Positions 35,070 through 43,938 of a stretch of 64,000 bases of DNA are shown here, piece after piece. The notes beneath the pieces are model-generated. The model was not told where the DNA came from, did not search any database, and saw nothing but the letters and a program-made list of their open reading frames with translations. A program made the translations under genes and the position numbers. The stretch comes from Chromatiales bacterium (lineage in GTDB: Bacteria; Pseudomonadota; Gammaproteobacteria; Steroidobacterales; Woeseiaceae). How positions within the stretch are numbered: the stretch's first letter is position 1; every line of letters starts with the position of its first letter. Location: contig SHLT01000002.1 in NCBI GenBank assembly GCA_004282875.1, positions 29,709 to 93,708 on the forward strand, given 5' to 3'.

Positions 35070-35900
35070 ATGGTTTCAATATCCCGACTACGCGATCCAC
35101 GCTACTACCAGGTCGCCGTACTGGCCACCCTGCTGGGCATCGGCGTGCTGGCACTCGACTTCGGCATTCATTGGCAAAATGCCGTCGCGATCCTGCTCAC
35201 GGCGCAGGCGGTGCAGTATCTCGGCACCCGCCTCGCGGGCCTGCCTCGCTTCGATCCTCTGAGCGCGCTGATTACGTCGCTGTCCCTGACTCTGTTGCTG
35301 CGTACCGAATTGCCATTGCTGGCCGTTGCAGCCGCTATGATCGCCATTGGCAGCAAGTTCCTGCTGCGGGTCCGGGGAAAGCACGTGTTCAACCCGGCCA
35401 ATGTCGCCCTGGTTACGCTCATGCTGCTGAGCGACCGGGCGTGGGTGTCGTCAGGCCAGTGGGGCAGCGCAGCGATCGGCGCGTTCGGCCTCGCCTGCCT
35501 GGGCTTCCTCGTACTAACGCGTGCGAAACGCGCCGAAACGACCATTGCATTCCTCATCGGCTACGCCGCGTTGTTATTCGGACGCGCATTGTGGCTTGGT
35601 GATCCGCTGTCGATCCCTGTGCACCAGCTGCAAAACGGCGCGCTGCTGATCTTCGCGTTCTTCATGATTTCCGACCCGAAAACGACGCCGAACGCTGCGC
35701 GGGGTCGAGTCGCTTACGCCCTGCTCGTCGCTACCGTGGCGTTCACTATCCAGTTCATTTTTTACCAACCGAACGGGCCGATACTCGCGCTGATTCTCTG
35801 CGCACCGCTCGTGCCCGTGATCGATGCCTTACTGCAAGGAACGCATTACCGGTGGGAAAAGCCCGACGCGCATTCGAGCGCTCACCCTAAAGGAGTTTAG
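35070..35900 (+). CDS. orphan RnfD/NqrB-like integral membrane protein
   Basis: GKHVFNPANVALV and FMISDPKTTPN motifs of the RnfD/NqrB family; no other rnf/nqr genes nearby. Confidence 0.8.
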   Translation: MVSISRLRDPRYYQVAVLATLLGIGVLALDFGIHWQNAVAILLTAQAVQYLGTRLAGLPRFDPLSALITSLSLTLLLRTELPLLAVAAAMIAIGSKFLLRVRGKHVFNPANVALVTLMLLSDRAWVSSGQWGSAAIGAFGLACLGFLVLTRAKRAETTIAFLIGYAALLFGRALWLGDPLSIPVHQLQNGALLIFAFFMISDPKTTPNAARGRVAYALLVATVAFTIQFIFYQPNGPILALILCAPLVPVIDALLQGTHYRWEKPDAHSSAHPKGV

Positions 35901-35902
35901 AC

Positions 35903-37243
35903 ATGAAATACCTGATTACCCTGGTCACGGCCCTCGCGACCGTGATGGTCACGACGACGGCCCAGGCCTTCTGCGGCTTCTACGTTGCCAAAGCCGATAC
36001 CAGCCTCTTCAATCGCGCGTCCCAGGTCGTGCTCGTCCGTGACGACGACCGGACTGTCATCACCATGGCGAATGACTTCGAGGGCGAGGTTGAGGATTTC
36101 GCTGTCGTGATTCCCGTGCCGACCCGGATCGAGCGTGAACAGATCAACGTCGGCGACCGCGCTGTCATTCAGCATCTCGACGCCTACACGTCACCCCGTC
36201 TCGTCGAGTATCACGACGGCAACCCTTGTCATCGCTATGAACTCGAGGAACGCATGAAGAGCGATGCCGACCTGCCGGCGGCAGCCGCGCAGTTGCGGCG
36301 TTCCGCGAAATCGCAGGGCGTCACGATCGAGGCCAGCTACACGGTCGGCGAGTACGACATCCTTATCCTGTCGGCCAAGGAAAGCAGCGGTCTGATTCGC
36401 TGGCTGAACGACAATGACTACAAGCTACCGCGCGGCGCAAAACGTGTCGTCGACAGTTATCTCGGACAGGGCATGCGCTTCTTCGTTGCCAAGGTCAATG
36501 TCGAAGAGCAGTCAAAGCTCGGCTATCAATACCTGAGGCCTCTCCAGGTTGCCTACGAGAGCAACAAGTTCATGTTACCGATCCGGCTCGGCACCCTGAA
36601 TGCCAAAGGCAAACAGGAATTGTACGTGTACGCGCTGACGCGCACCGGCCGCGTTGAGACGACGAATTACCGCACGGTCAAGTTGCCAACCAATGTCGAG
36701 GTTCCCGAATTTGTCGAAGGCGAATTCGCCGACTTCTACCGCGACATGTTTGCGCGCCAGACCGAGAAGGAAAACGGACGCGCCGTATTCCTTGAGTATG
36801 CATGGGATATGGCCTGGTGCGACCCCTGCGCCGCCGATCCGCTGAGCAGCAAGGAGCTGCGCAAGCTGGGTGTGTTCTGGATCGATGAGCGCGACGCCCG
36901 GGACAAGCGCAGCATCGTGCCGCAGGCACAAAATGTCTTTGTCACCCGTCTCCACGTGAGCTACGACGCCGAGCATTTCCCCGAGGACCTGATGTTCCAG
37001 GAAACCGGCGACCGCCAGAATTACCAGGGGCGCTATGTTATTCGTCACCCGTGGAAAGGCGAAGCGAGCTGTGACATCACACAGTACGAAGCGTCCGTAC
37101 GCGAACGCCAGGAGCGCGAGGCACAGCTTCTCGCCAGCATGACCGGCTGGGATATCGGCGATATCAGGAAGAAGATACCGTTTGCCGGCGGCATTCAGCC
37201 CGCCAACGAAAACGAGCCCTGGTGGAAGCGAATCTGGAACTAG
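35903..37243 (+). CDS. DUF2330 domain-containing exported protein
   Basis: AQAFCGFYVAKADTSLFNRASQVVLVRDDDRTVITMANDFEGEVEDFAVVIPVPT N-terminus typical of DUF2330. Confidence 0.85.
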   Translation: MKYLITLVTALATVMVTTTAQAFCGFYVAKADTSLFNRASQVVLVRDDDRTVITMANDFEGEVEDFAVVIPVPTRIEREQINVGDRAVIQHLDAYTSPRLVEYHDGNPCHRYELEERMKSDADLPAAAAQLRRSAKSQGVTIEASYTVGEYDILILSAKESSGLIRWLNDNDYKLPRGAKRVVDSYLGQGMRFFVAKVNVEEQSKLGYQYLRPLQVAYESNKFMLPIRLGTLNAKGKQELYVYALTRTGRVETTNYRTVKLPTNVEVPEFVEGEFADFYRDMFARQTEKENGRAVFLEYAWDMAWCDPCAADPLSSKELRKLGVFWIDERDARDKRSIVPQAQNVFVTRLHVSYDAEHFPEDLMFQETGDRQNYQGRYVIRHPWKGEASCDITQYEASVRERQEREAQLLASMTGWDIGDIRKKIPFAGGIQPANENEPWWKRIWN

Positions 37244-37254
37244 GCCCTCGTGTC

Positions 37255-37671
37255 CTATCTGCCGGGTTCGCCGATGGGCAAGATCGTTATGACGTCGAAG
37301 CCGATCGCATGACCGGCGTCGATGGCGACCACCGTGTCCCGAATCGGCACATCCTTCGCGGCAGCCACGGCAAACGATGCCTCCGGGTTCTCGCCGTGCA
37401 GCGCCTGCACATACGGCCGCACGCTGCCGCGACTCATGACCCTCCCATTGACCACGAAAACGCCCTCGGATTCAATCTTTACGGCAATGGTTTCGACGAC
37501 GTGGGGTCGCGGTTCATGATCGTCCTGCACCGCGATGGGAATCGCCTGTTCCCTGACGAACGTCGCAACGACGATAAAAAAGATCAGCATGATGAAGACC
37601 ACGTCCAGCATCGGGGACAAATTGATCTCGGCACGGTCTTCGGGAAATACAGCATGGAATCGACTCATCAC
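37255..37671 (-). CDS. ExbD/TolR family biopolymer transport protein
   Basis: AEINLSPMLDVVFIMLIFFIVVATFV. Confidence 0.92.
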   Translation of the reverse strand: MMSRFHAVFPEDRAEINLSPMLDVVFIMLIFFIVVATFVREQAIPIAVQDDHEPRPHVVETIAVKIESEGVFVVNGRVMSRGSVRPYVQALHGENPEASFAVAAAKDVPIRDTVVAIDAGHAIGFDVITILPIGEPGR

Positions 37672-37745
37672 AAACTCCCGTTGTGAGGATTCCCGCCTGG
37701 TTGTTACGCACCGAGCGGTGCGTTGACTCTTATACTAGCACGGAC

Positions 37746-38801
37746 CTAGCGATAACGACTCTGTAGCTTCTGCAACTCATCGCCGCCGGGATGCAGGCCC
37801 TCATACGGTAACTGTGACAGCGGCGTATCGATATTGTGCATGAGCTCGTGCATTTCCGCGCGCTCATCATTCACGTACAGCAAGCCCGTCGTGATTTCGC
37901 CCGCATTGTAGCGCTCACGCAGGAGCTTGAAGGCCTCCGCGCGACTCGTCGGGTCGTAGGCGCGATCGACCTTGCGCAATACGATGGTGTCGCCGCCATG
38001 CAGGTGAATGGGCATCGCATCGCCTTCGGCGTACGACGCCTTGATTTCTTCCGACGGATGGATGTAGTCAATATTGGCAACGTGCTTGTAGAACTCGCGC
38101 GTATGCGCGTAGCTCTTGGTCGAGCCCTCATGGTCGTTGAACGTCACGCACGGGCTGATGACATCGACCAGCGAGAAGCCCGAGTGCATGATCGCACCTT
38201 TGATCAACGGCACAAGCTGCTCCTTGTCGCCTGAGAAACTCCGCGCAATGTAGGTCGCGCCAAGCGCCAGTGCCGCGCTCGCGGGATCAATGGGTTCCTG
38301 CTGGTTAGGAAGGCCTTTCTTTGGCTTGCTGCCGATGTCGGCCGACGCCGAAAACTGCCCCTTGGTCAACCCGTACACGCCGTTGTTTTCAATCAGGTAG
38401 CACATGTTGAGATTGCGGCGAATTGCATGCACGAACTGGCCCACGCCAATCGACAGCGAATCACCATCACCACTGACACCAACGTACGTCAGATCCCGAT
38501 TGGCGGCGTAGGCGCCGGTCGTCACAGATGGCATGCGCCCGTGGACCGAGTTGAATCCGTGTGCCTGGCTGACGAAATAGGCGGGCGTCTTGGACGAACA
38601 GCCGATGCCACTCATCTTGGCCAGCATGTGGGGTTCGATATCCAGCTCAAAGACTGCCTGGATCAGGGCGGCCGTTACGGAGTCGTGACCGCAACCCGCG
38701 CAAAGCGTCGAGACGACACCCTCGTAGTCGCGCGTCGTCAGGCCGAGTTCATTCTTCGGCAGGCTCGGATGTGCAATTTTTGGCTTGGCGATATAGGTCA
38801 C
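37746..38801 (-). CDS. 2-oxoacid:ferredoxin/acceptor oxidoreductase, beta subunit
   Basis: LCAGCGHDSVTAALIQAV, GIGCSSKTPAYF, GDGDSLSIGVGQFVHAIRRNLN, ENNGVYGLTKGQFS (TPP-binding). Confidence 0.95.
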   Translation of the reverse strand: MTYIAKPKIAHPSLPKNELGLTTRDYEGVVSTLCAGCGHDSVTAALIQAVFELDIEPHMLAKMSGIGCSSKTPAYFVSQAHGFNSVHGRMPSVTTGAYAANRDLTYVGVSGDGDSLSIGVGQFVHAIRRNLNMCYLIENNGVYGLTKGQFSASADIGSKPKKGLPNQQEPIDPASAALALGATYIARSFSGDKEQLVPLIKGAIMHSGFSLVDVISPCVTFNDHEGSTKSYAHTREFYKHVANIDYIHPSEEIKASYAEGDAMPIHLHGGDTIVLRKVDRAYDPTSRAEAFKLLRERYNAGEITTGLLYVNDERAEMHELMHNIDTPLSQLPYEGLHPGGDELQKLQSRYR

Positions 38802-38814
38802 TGTCTCTTCCTGG

Positions 38815-40617
38815 TCAGGCCGCTCGTCCCTTCGAGATTTCTTCGAGCACTCCCCTTACGACAGAGCCCGCGTTGATTGGCATACCATCATAGTGCAACA
38901 CCGGCACGAGCTTTTTCTGGTCAGCCTCAATATCGTTGATCAACAGCGTCCGGAGCTGTGCGTCGCGATTCTGCTCGACAACGTAGACAACCTCGTGCTG
39001 GTCGATGAATTCGCGCACGGCTGCGGTAAACGGAAACGCCTTTACACGGCAGTAGTTCAGACCGACTTTCTGTTTCTCGAGTCGATCAAGCGCCTCTTTG
39101 CATGCGCCATCGCAGCTGCCCAGCGTAAGGATCGCCGCCTTGTTGAATTTCGAATACCGAATTTCGGCATCAGGGACCATGGTTCGCGTCGTCTCCCACT
39201 TCACCAGCAGACGATCGATGACTTCCTGGTATTCGGCCGAGTCCTCAGTGTAAGCACCGAGTTTCGTATGGCCCGAGCCCCGCGTGAAGTAGGAACCCTT
39301 GGGGTGTACGCCGGGCAGGGTGCGATAAGTAATCCCGTCACCATCGACGTCCAGGTAGCGGTAGAACTTCTCCATGCCCTCCAGGTCCTCGGCGCTGTAT
39401 ACCTTGCCGCGGTCCGGCACATACGATTCGTCCCACTCGAGCTCCGGGATCATCCAGTCGTTCATACCGATATCGAGATCAGTCAGCACCATGACCGGAG
39501 TTTGCAGGCGCTCGGCAAGATCGAATGCCTGCGGCGACATGTAGAAGCACTCTTCCGGATCCGCCGGGAAAAGCAACACATGCTTGGTGTCACCGTGCGA
39601 CGCGTAGGCGCAGCTGATCAGATCGCACTGCTGCGTCCGCGTCGGCATACCGGTCGACGGACCGGTGCGTTGAACGTCAAAAATGACCGCTGGAATCTCG
39701 GCGTAATAGGCAAAACCGATGAACTCGCTCATCAAGGAGATACCCGGCCCGCTCGTCGGCGTAAACGAGCGTGCGCCGTTCCAGCTGGCGCCAAGCACCA
39801 TGCCGATTGCGGCCAGCTCGTCTTCTGCCTGGATAATGCAATAGGTGCGCTTGCCGGTTTCCGGGTCGACGCGGTAGCGGCTGCAGAATGTCCTGAACGC
39901 GTCCATCAGCGATGTCGACGGCGTAATCGGATACCACGCGCCGACCGTCGCGCCGGCGTACATGCACCCCAGTCCGGCGGCCGTATTGCCATCAATCACA
40001 ATGTGCCCCTTGGTCGCGTCCATTTTCTCGACGCGCGCCGGCAAGGGACACGGGAAATTCTGCGATGCGTAATTGTAGCCCAGGTGGATGGCTTCCATGT
40101 TTGACGCGATCAGGTGCTGCTTCGTTGAGAAAGTCTCTTCAAGCAGGTTCTTTATGATCTCGAGGTCGACATCGAGCAGCGCCGCAATAGCGCCGACATA
40201 GGCGATGTTCTTCATGAGGATACGCGCGCGCGCGCCGTCGAAGTGTTCGTTGCACATTCTCGACAGCGGAATGCCGATGATCGTGATGTCGTCGCGATTC
40301 AGCAGGCTGCTGCGCGGCCACGTGGAGTCGTAAATGAGGCAGCCGCCCGGCTCTACTTCGGCAAGGTCACGCGCATAGGTCTGCGCGTTCATTGCGACCA
40401 TGATGTCTACGCGATCGGAACGACAGCTGTAGCCATCACCCGTTACGCGGATCTCATACCAGGTCGGCAGCCCCTGGATATTGGATGGAAAGTAGTTTTT
40501 CCCGACAACCGGCACGCCCATGCGAAAAATCGCCTTGCGCAGCAAGCCGTTGGCACTCGCCGAACCGGTGCCGTTAACGGTGCCTATCTTGATGACGACG
40601 TCGTTTGTCGATGCCAC
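38815..40617 (-). CDS. 2-oxoacid:acceptor oxidoreductase, fused gamma-alpha subunit
   Basis: N-terminal gamma domain (IGTVNGTGSASANGLLRKAIFRMG) fused to alpha domain (GNTAAGLGCMYAGATVGAWYPITPSTSLMD; GPSTGMPTRTQQCDL). Confidence 0.95.
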   Translation of the reverse strand: MASTNDVVIKIGTVNGTGSASANGLLRKAIFRMGVPVVGKNYFPSNIQGLPTWYEIRVTGDGYSCRSDRVDIMVAMNAQTYARDLAEVEPGGCLIYDSTWPRSSLLNRDDITIIGIPLSRMCNEHFDGARARILMKNIAYVGAIAALLDVDLEIIKNLLEETFSTKQHLIASNMEAIHLGYNYASQNFPCPLPARVEKMDATKGHIVIDGNTAAGLGCMYAGATVGAWYPITPSTSLMDAFRTFCSRYRVDPETGKRTYCIIQAEDELAAIGMVLGASWNGARSFTPTSGPGISLMSEFIGFAYYAEIPAVIFDVQRTGPSTGMPTRTQQCDLISCAYASHGDTKHVLLFPADPEECFYMSPQAFDLAERLQTPVMVLTDLDIGMNDWMIPELEWDESYVPDRGKVYSAEDLEGMEKFYRYLDVDGDGITYRTLPGVHPKGSYFTRGSGHTKLGAYTEDSAEYQEVIDRLLVKWETTRTMVPDAEIRYSKFNKAAILTLGSCDGACKEALDRLEKQKVGLNYCRVKAFPFTAAVREFIDQHEVVYVVEQNRDAQLRTLLINDIEADQKKLVPVLHYDGMPINAGSVVRGVLEEISKGRAA

Positions 40618-40626
40618 TGGAACCCT

Positions 40627-42444
40627 CTACTTCGCCGAGCCGCCTGCTGCAGCCTGTTGCTGCTCGGGTTCTGCTTCATCTGCAGCATATGGAATAAGTA
40701 TGGTTGACTTCTGCATGTCCCATGCACCTGTCGGACAACGCTCCGCGCAGAGACCGCAATGCACGCAAAGATCTTCGTCCTTGACCATGACGCGCGCCGT
40801 ATGTGGGAGCGCGTCCGAAACATAAAGCGCCTGCTCCGGGTTCAGCGCCGGAGCCTTGAGTCGTGAGCGAATCTCATCCTCTTCGCCGTTGGGCGTAATC
40901 GTGAGACAACTCACCGGACAGATATCGATGCACGCGTCGCACTCGATGCACAGCTTCTCGGTGAACACGGTCTGGATGTCACAGTTGAGACAACGCTCGA
41001 CTTCTTCAACGACCTGCTCCGCCGTGAAGCCGAGCTCAACCTCGATATCGAGCTTATTGAATCGCTCCTTGAGGTCCACATGCGGCATCAGGCGGCGAAC
41101 CGCCCCGTCATAATCGTTCGAGTAGCTCCACTCATGCATGCCCATCTTCTGTGAGGACAGGTTCAGGCCCATCGGCAGTCGATCATGAAGATCTTCGTTC
41201 TGGCAGTACTTGTGCATCGAGATAGCCGCCTGGTGGCCATGCTCAACGGCCCAGATAATGTTCTTGGGGCCGAACGCAGAATCGCCGCCAAAGAAGATTC
41301 CGTCACGCGAACACATCATGGTTGTCTCGTCGACAACCGGGCAGTCCCACTTGTCAAACTCGATGCCGATGTCGCGTTCGATCCAAGGGAAGGCATTGTC
41401 CTGACCGATGGCCAGCACAACGTCGTCACAGGGAATAGTCACCTCACCCGTAGACGTGCCACGATCGATGCGGCCGTCCTCATCGATCTTGTATTCCATC
41501 AGGTCGAACTTCATGCCAGCCAGCTTCCCGTCCTCGTAGACGAATTCCTTCGGCGAATGATTGACGAGAATCTCGACGTTTTCTTCCTCGGCATCTTCGA
41601 GTTCCCAATCGGATGCCTTGAAGAAACCGCGTGGCTTGCGGGCCATGACCTTGACGTCTTCCGCACCCAGCCTGAGGGACGTGCGGCAGCAGTCCATTGC
41701 CGTATTGCCGACGCCGATGATCAGGACGCGCTTGCCGATTTCCTTCGTATGCTCGAAGGCCACCGATTCGAGCCAGTCGATGCCGATGTGAATACGATCC
41801 GAGTCGTAGCGCCCCGGCAGCTCGAGATTCTTGCCTTTCGGTGCGCCGGTCCCGACGAACACAGCGTCGAAGCCTTCTTCCAGCAGATCCTTCATGCTGT
41901 CGATGCGATGCCCGAACCTGAGGTCTACACCCATGTCGAGGATGTAGCCTATTTCCTCATCGAGTACCTTGGGCGGCAGCCGGAAGGCCGGGATATTGGT
42001 GCGCATCAGGCCGCCCGTCGTGTCGAGCGCTTCAAATATGGTCACTTCGTAGCCGAGGGGAGCCAGGTCGTTGGCCACGGTCAGCGACGCGCAGCCGGCG
42101 CCCAGCAGGGCGACTTTTTTGCCGTTCGTCTTCTCCGCCGCCTTGGGCAAGCGTGCGCTGATGTCGTCGCGGTGGTCCGCGGCGACACGCTTTAGACGGC
42201 AGATAGCCACTGGCTTGTCTTCGACGCGTCCGCGGCGGCACGCCGGTTCGCAGGGTCGATCGCAGACGCGCCCGAGGATGCCAGGGAAGACATTCGATTT
42301 GCGGTTCTCCATGTACGCATCGCTGAACCGCCCCTGCGCGATCATGCGAATGTACTCGGGAACGTCGGTATGTGCCGGACAGCCCCACTGGCAATCTACG
42401 ACCTTGTGAAAGTACTCGGGATTAGAGGTATCTGTCGGCTTCAT
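40627..42444 (-). CDS. FAD/NAD(P)-dependent oxidoreductase (GltD-like) with C-terminal 4Fe-4S ferredoxin domain
   Basis: CQWGCPAHTDVPEYI...RVCDRPCEPACRRG; dinucleotide-binding GAGCASLTVANDLAPLGYEVTIFE; CIECDACIDICPVSC and CVHCGLCAERCPTGA. Confidence 0.93.
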   Translation of the reverse strand: MKPTDTSNPEYFHKVVDCQWGCPAHTDVPEYIRMIAQGRFSDAYMENRKSNVFPGILGRVCDRPCEPACRRGRVEDKPVAICRLKRVAADHRDDISARLPKAAEKTNGKKVALLGAGCASLTVANDLAPLGYEVTIFEALDTTGGLMRTNIPAFRLPPKVLDEEIGYILDMGVDLRFGHRIDSMKDLLEEGFDAVFVGTGAPKGKNLELPGRYDSDRIHIGIDWLESVAFEHTKEIGKRVLIIGVGNTAMDCCRTSLRLGAEDVKVMARKPRGFFKASDWELEDAEEENVEILVNHSPKEFVYEDGKLAGMKFDLMEYKIDEDGRIDRGTSTGEVTIPCDDVVLAIGQDNAFPWIERDIGIEFDKWDCPVVDETTMMCSRDGIFFGGDSAFGPKNIIWAVEHGHQAAISMHKYCQNEDLHDRLPMGLNLSSQKMGMHEWSYSNDYDGAVRRLMPHVDLKERFNKLDIEVELGFTAEQVVEEVERCLNCDIQTVFTEKLCIECDACIDICPVSCLTITPNGEEDEIRSRLKAPALNPEQALYVSDALPHTARVMVKDEDLCVHCGLCAERCPTGAWDMQKSTILIPYAADEAEPEQQQAAAGGSAK

Positions 42445-42497
42445 AGGCTGGCGCTAGCATAACCGGATCGACTGGAAAGTAAACAACTGGAAAAAGC

Positions 42498-43838
42498 CTA
42501 CCGCGCTCGACCAAAGTCGAGTCGCCGTCCGGCGATACTGCCTGTGAGCTGGCCGTCGCGATAGACGATGTCACCATTGACGATGGTCGTATCGATTGAG
42601 GACGAGAACTCGTGCCCCTCAAACGGGGACCAGCCACACTTGTAGAGAACGTTATCTGCACTGACACGGTACGGCCGGGCCGGGTCGACCAGTACCAGGT
42701 CCGCAAACCAGCCTTCGCGCACGTAGCCGCGTTCCTGCACGCCGAAAATGTCAGCCGACGCATGGCACGCGCGATCGACAAGTAATTCGATGCTGATCTT
42801 TCCCGCAGCAACCAGGTCAAACAGCGTGAGAAGAGCATGCTGCACGAGAGGCAGGCCCGCAGGGGCCTGAAAATAGGTGCCCTGCTTTTCGACGGCCGTG
42901 TGCGGCGCATGATCGGTCGCGATGACATCGATGCGGCCGTCATTAAGCGCGGCAAGCAGTGCGTCCCGGTCTTCTCGGCGCTTGATAGCAGGATTGCACT
43001 TGATCCTCGAGCCCATCTCATCGTAGCGGGACTCGTCGAACCAGAGGTGATGCACACAGACTTCCGCCGTGATGCGTTTTGCCGAGCGGTGCGCCTTCGA
43101 GAACAGCGCCATTTCTTTTGCGGTCGTCAGGTGCAGGACGTGCAACAACGCATCGTGCTTGCGGGCGAGCTCGATGGCGAAACTCGATGACGCATAGCAG
43201 GCATCGGCCGAACGGATGTAGGGGTGTTCGGCAAAGGGAACATTGTCGCCGTACTTCTCGCGCGCAGCGTCCTCATTCGCCCAGATCATCGGCGAATCCT
43301 CGCAATGCGTGTCGACGATAATGGGCGCGTGTTCGAAAATCTGGTCGAGCGCATCAGGGTCGTCGACCAGCATATCGCCCGTCGACGCGCCCATGAACGC
43401 CTTGATGCCGCAGGCTTCGCCAACCTGCAATGCCCGAATCTCTTCAATATTGTTGTTGGTCGCACCCAGGTAAAAGCCGTAGTTGCCGGTGCACCGACCC
43501 GCCGCAAGCTCGTATTTCTCCGCCAGCGCCGCTCGTGTCGTTGTGAGTGGCTTGACGTTGGGCATGTCCATGAAGCTGGTGATGCCGCCCGCTGCGGCCG
43601 CAGCCGATTCGGTGGCGAGATCGCCCTTCTGCGTCAGCCCTGGCTCCCGGAAGTGCACCTGGTCGTCAATCATGCCGGGCAGCAGGAACTTGCCGGACGC
43701 GTCGATCACCGTGGCACGTTCCGGCGCCGCGATATCGCTGTCGATGCGTGCGATACGATCGTCTTCGACCAGCACGTCGACATCCCGAATCTCGCCTTCA
43801 TTAACGAGTCGCGCGTTGCTGATCAGGAGTCTCTTCAC
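42498..43838 (-). CDS. dihydroorotase family amidohydrolase
   Basis: GMIDDQVHFREPGLTQKGDLATESAAAAAGGITSFMDMPN; GTG start (VKRLLISNARLV). Confidence 0.9.
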   Translation of the reverse strand: MKRLLISNARLVNEGEIRDVDVLVEDDRIARIDSDIAAPERATVIDASGKFLLPGMIDDQVHFREPGLTQKGDLATESAAAAAGGITSFMDMPNVKPLTTTRAALAEKYELAAGRCTGNYGFYLGATNNNIEEIRALQVGEACGIKAFMGASTGDMLVDDPDALDQIFEHAPIIVDTHCEDSPMIWANEDAAREKYGDNVPFAEHPYIRSADACYASSSFAIELARKHDALLHVLHLTTAKEMALFSKAHRSAKRITAEVCVHHLWFDESRYDEMGSRIKCNPAIKRREDRDALLAALNDGRIDVIATDHAPHTAVEKQGTYFQAPAGLPLVQHALLTLFDLVAAGKISIELLVDRACHASADIFGVQERGYVREGWFADLVLVDPARPYRVSADNVLYKCGWSPFEGHEFSSSIDTTIVNGDIVYRDGQLTGSIAGRRLDFGRAR

Positions 43839-43938
43839 GCACGTATTATGAAAGGGCACGAAGGCGATTACCACCGTAACCATCAATGCGCTTTTCCGGC
43901 ACTTTGCGGAACTCCGCCGGGTATGCGATAAGGGCCGG

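Noticed and set aside
38893-40104. 403-aa plus-strand ORF opposite the OFOR alpha subunit
   Set aside because: Shadow ORF of a strongly supported coding region. The same applies to 41185-42195 (+), 21006-22076 (-), 14473-15303 (-), 57116-58057 (-), 48946-49782 (-), 22515-23354 (-) and 11897-12760 (+).
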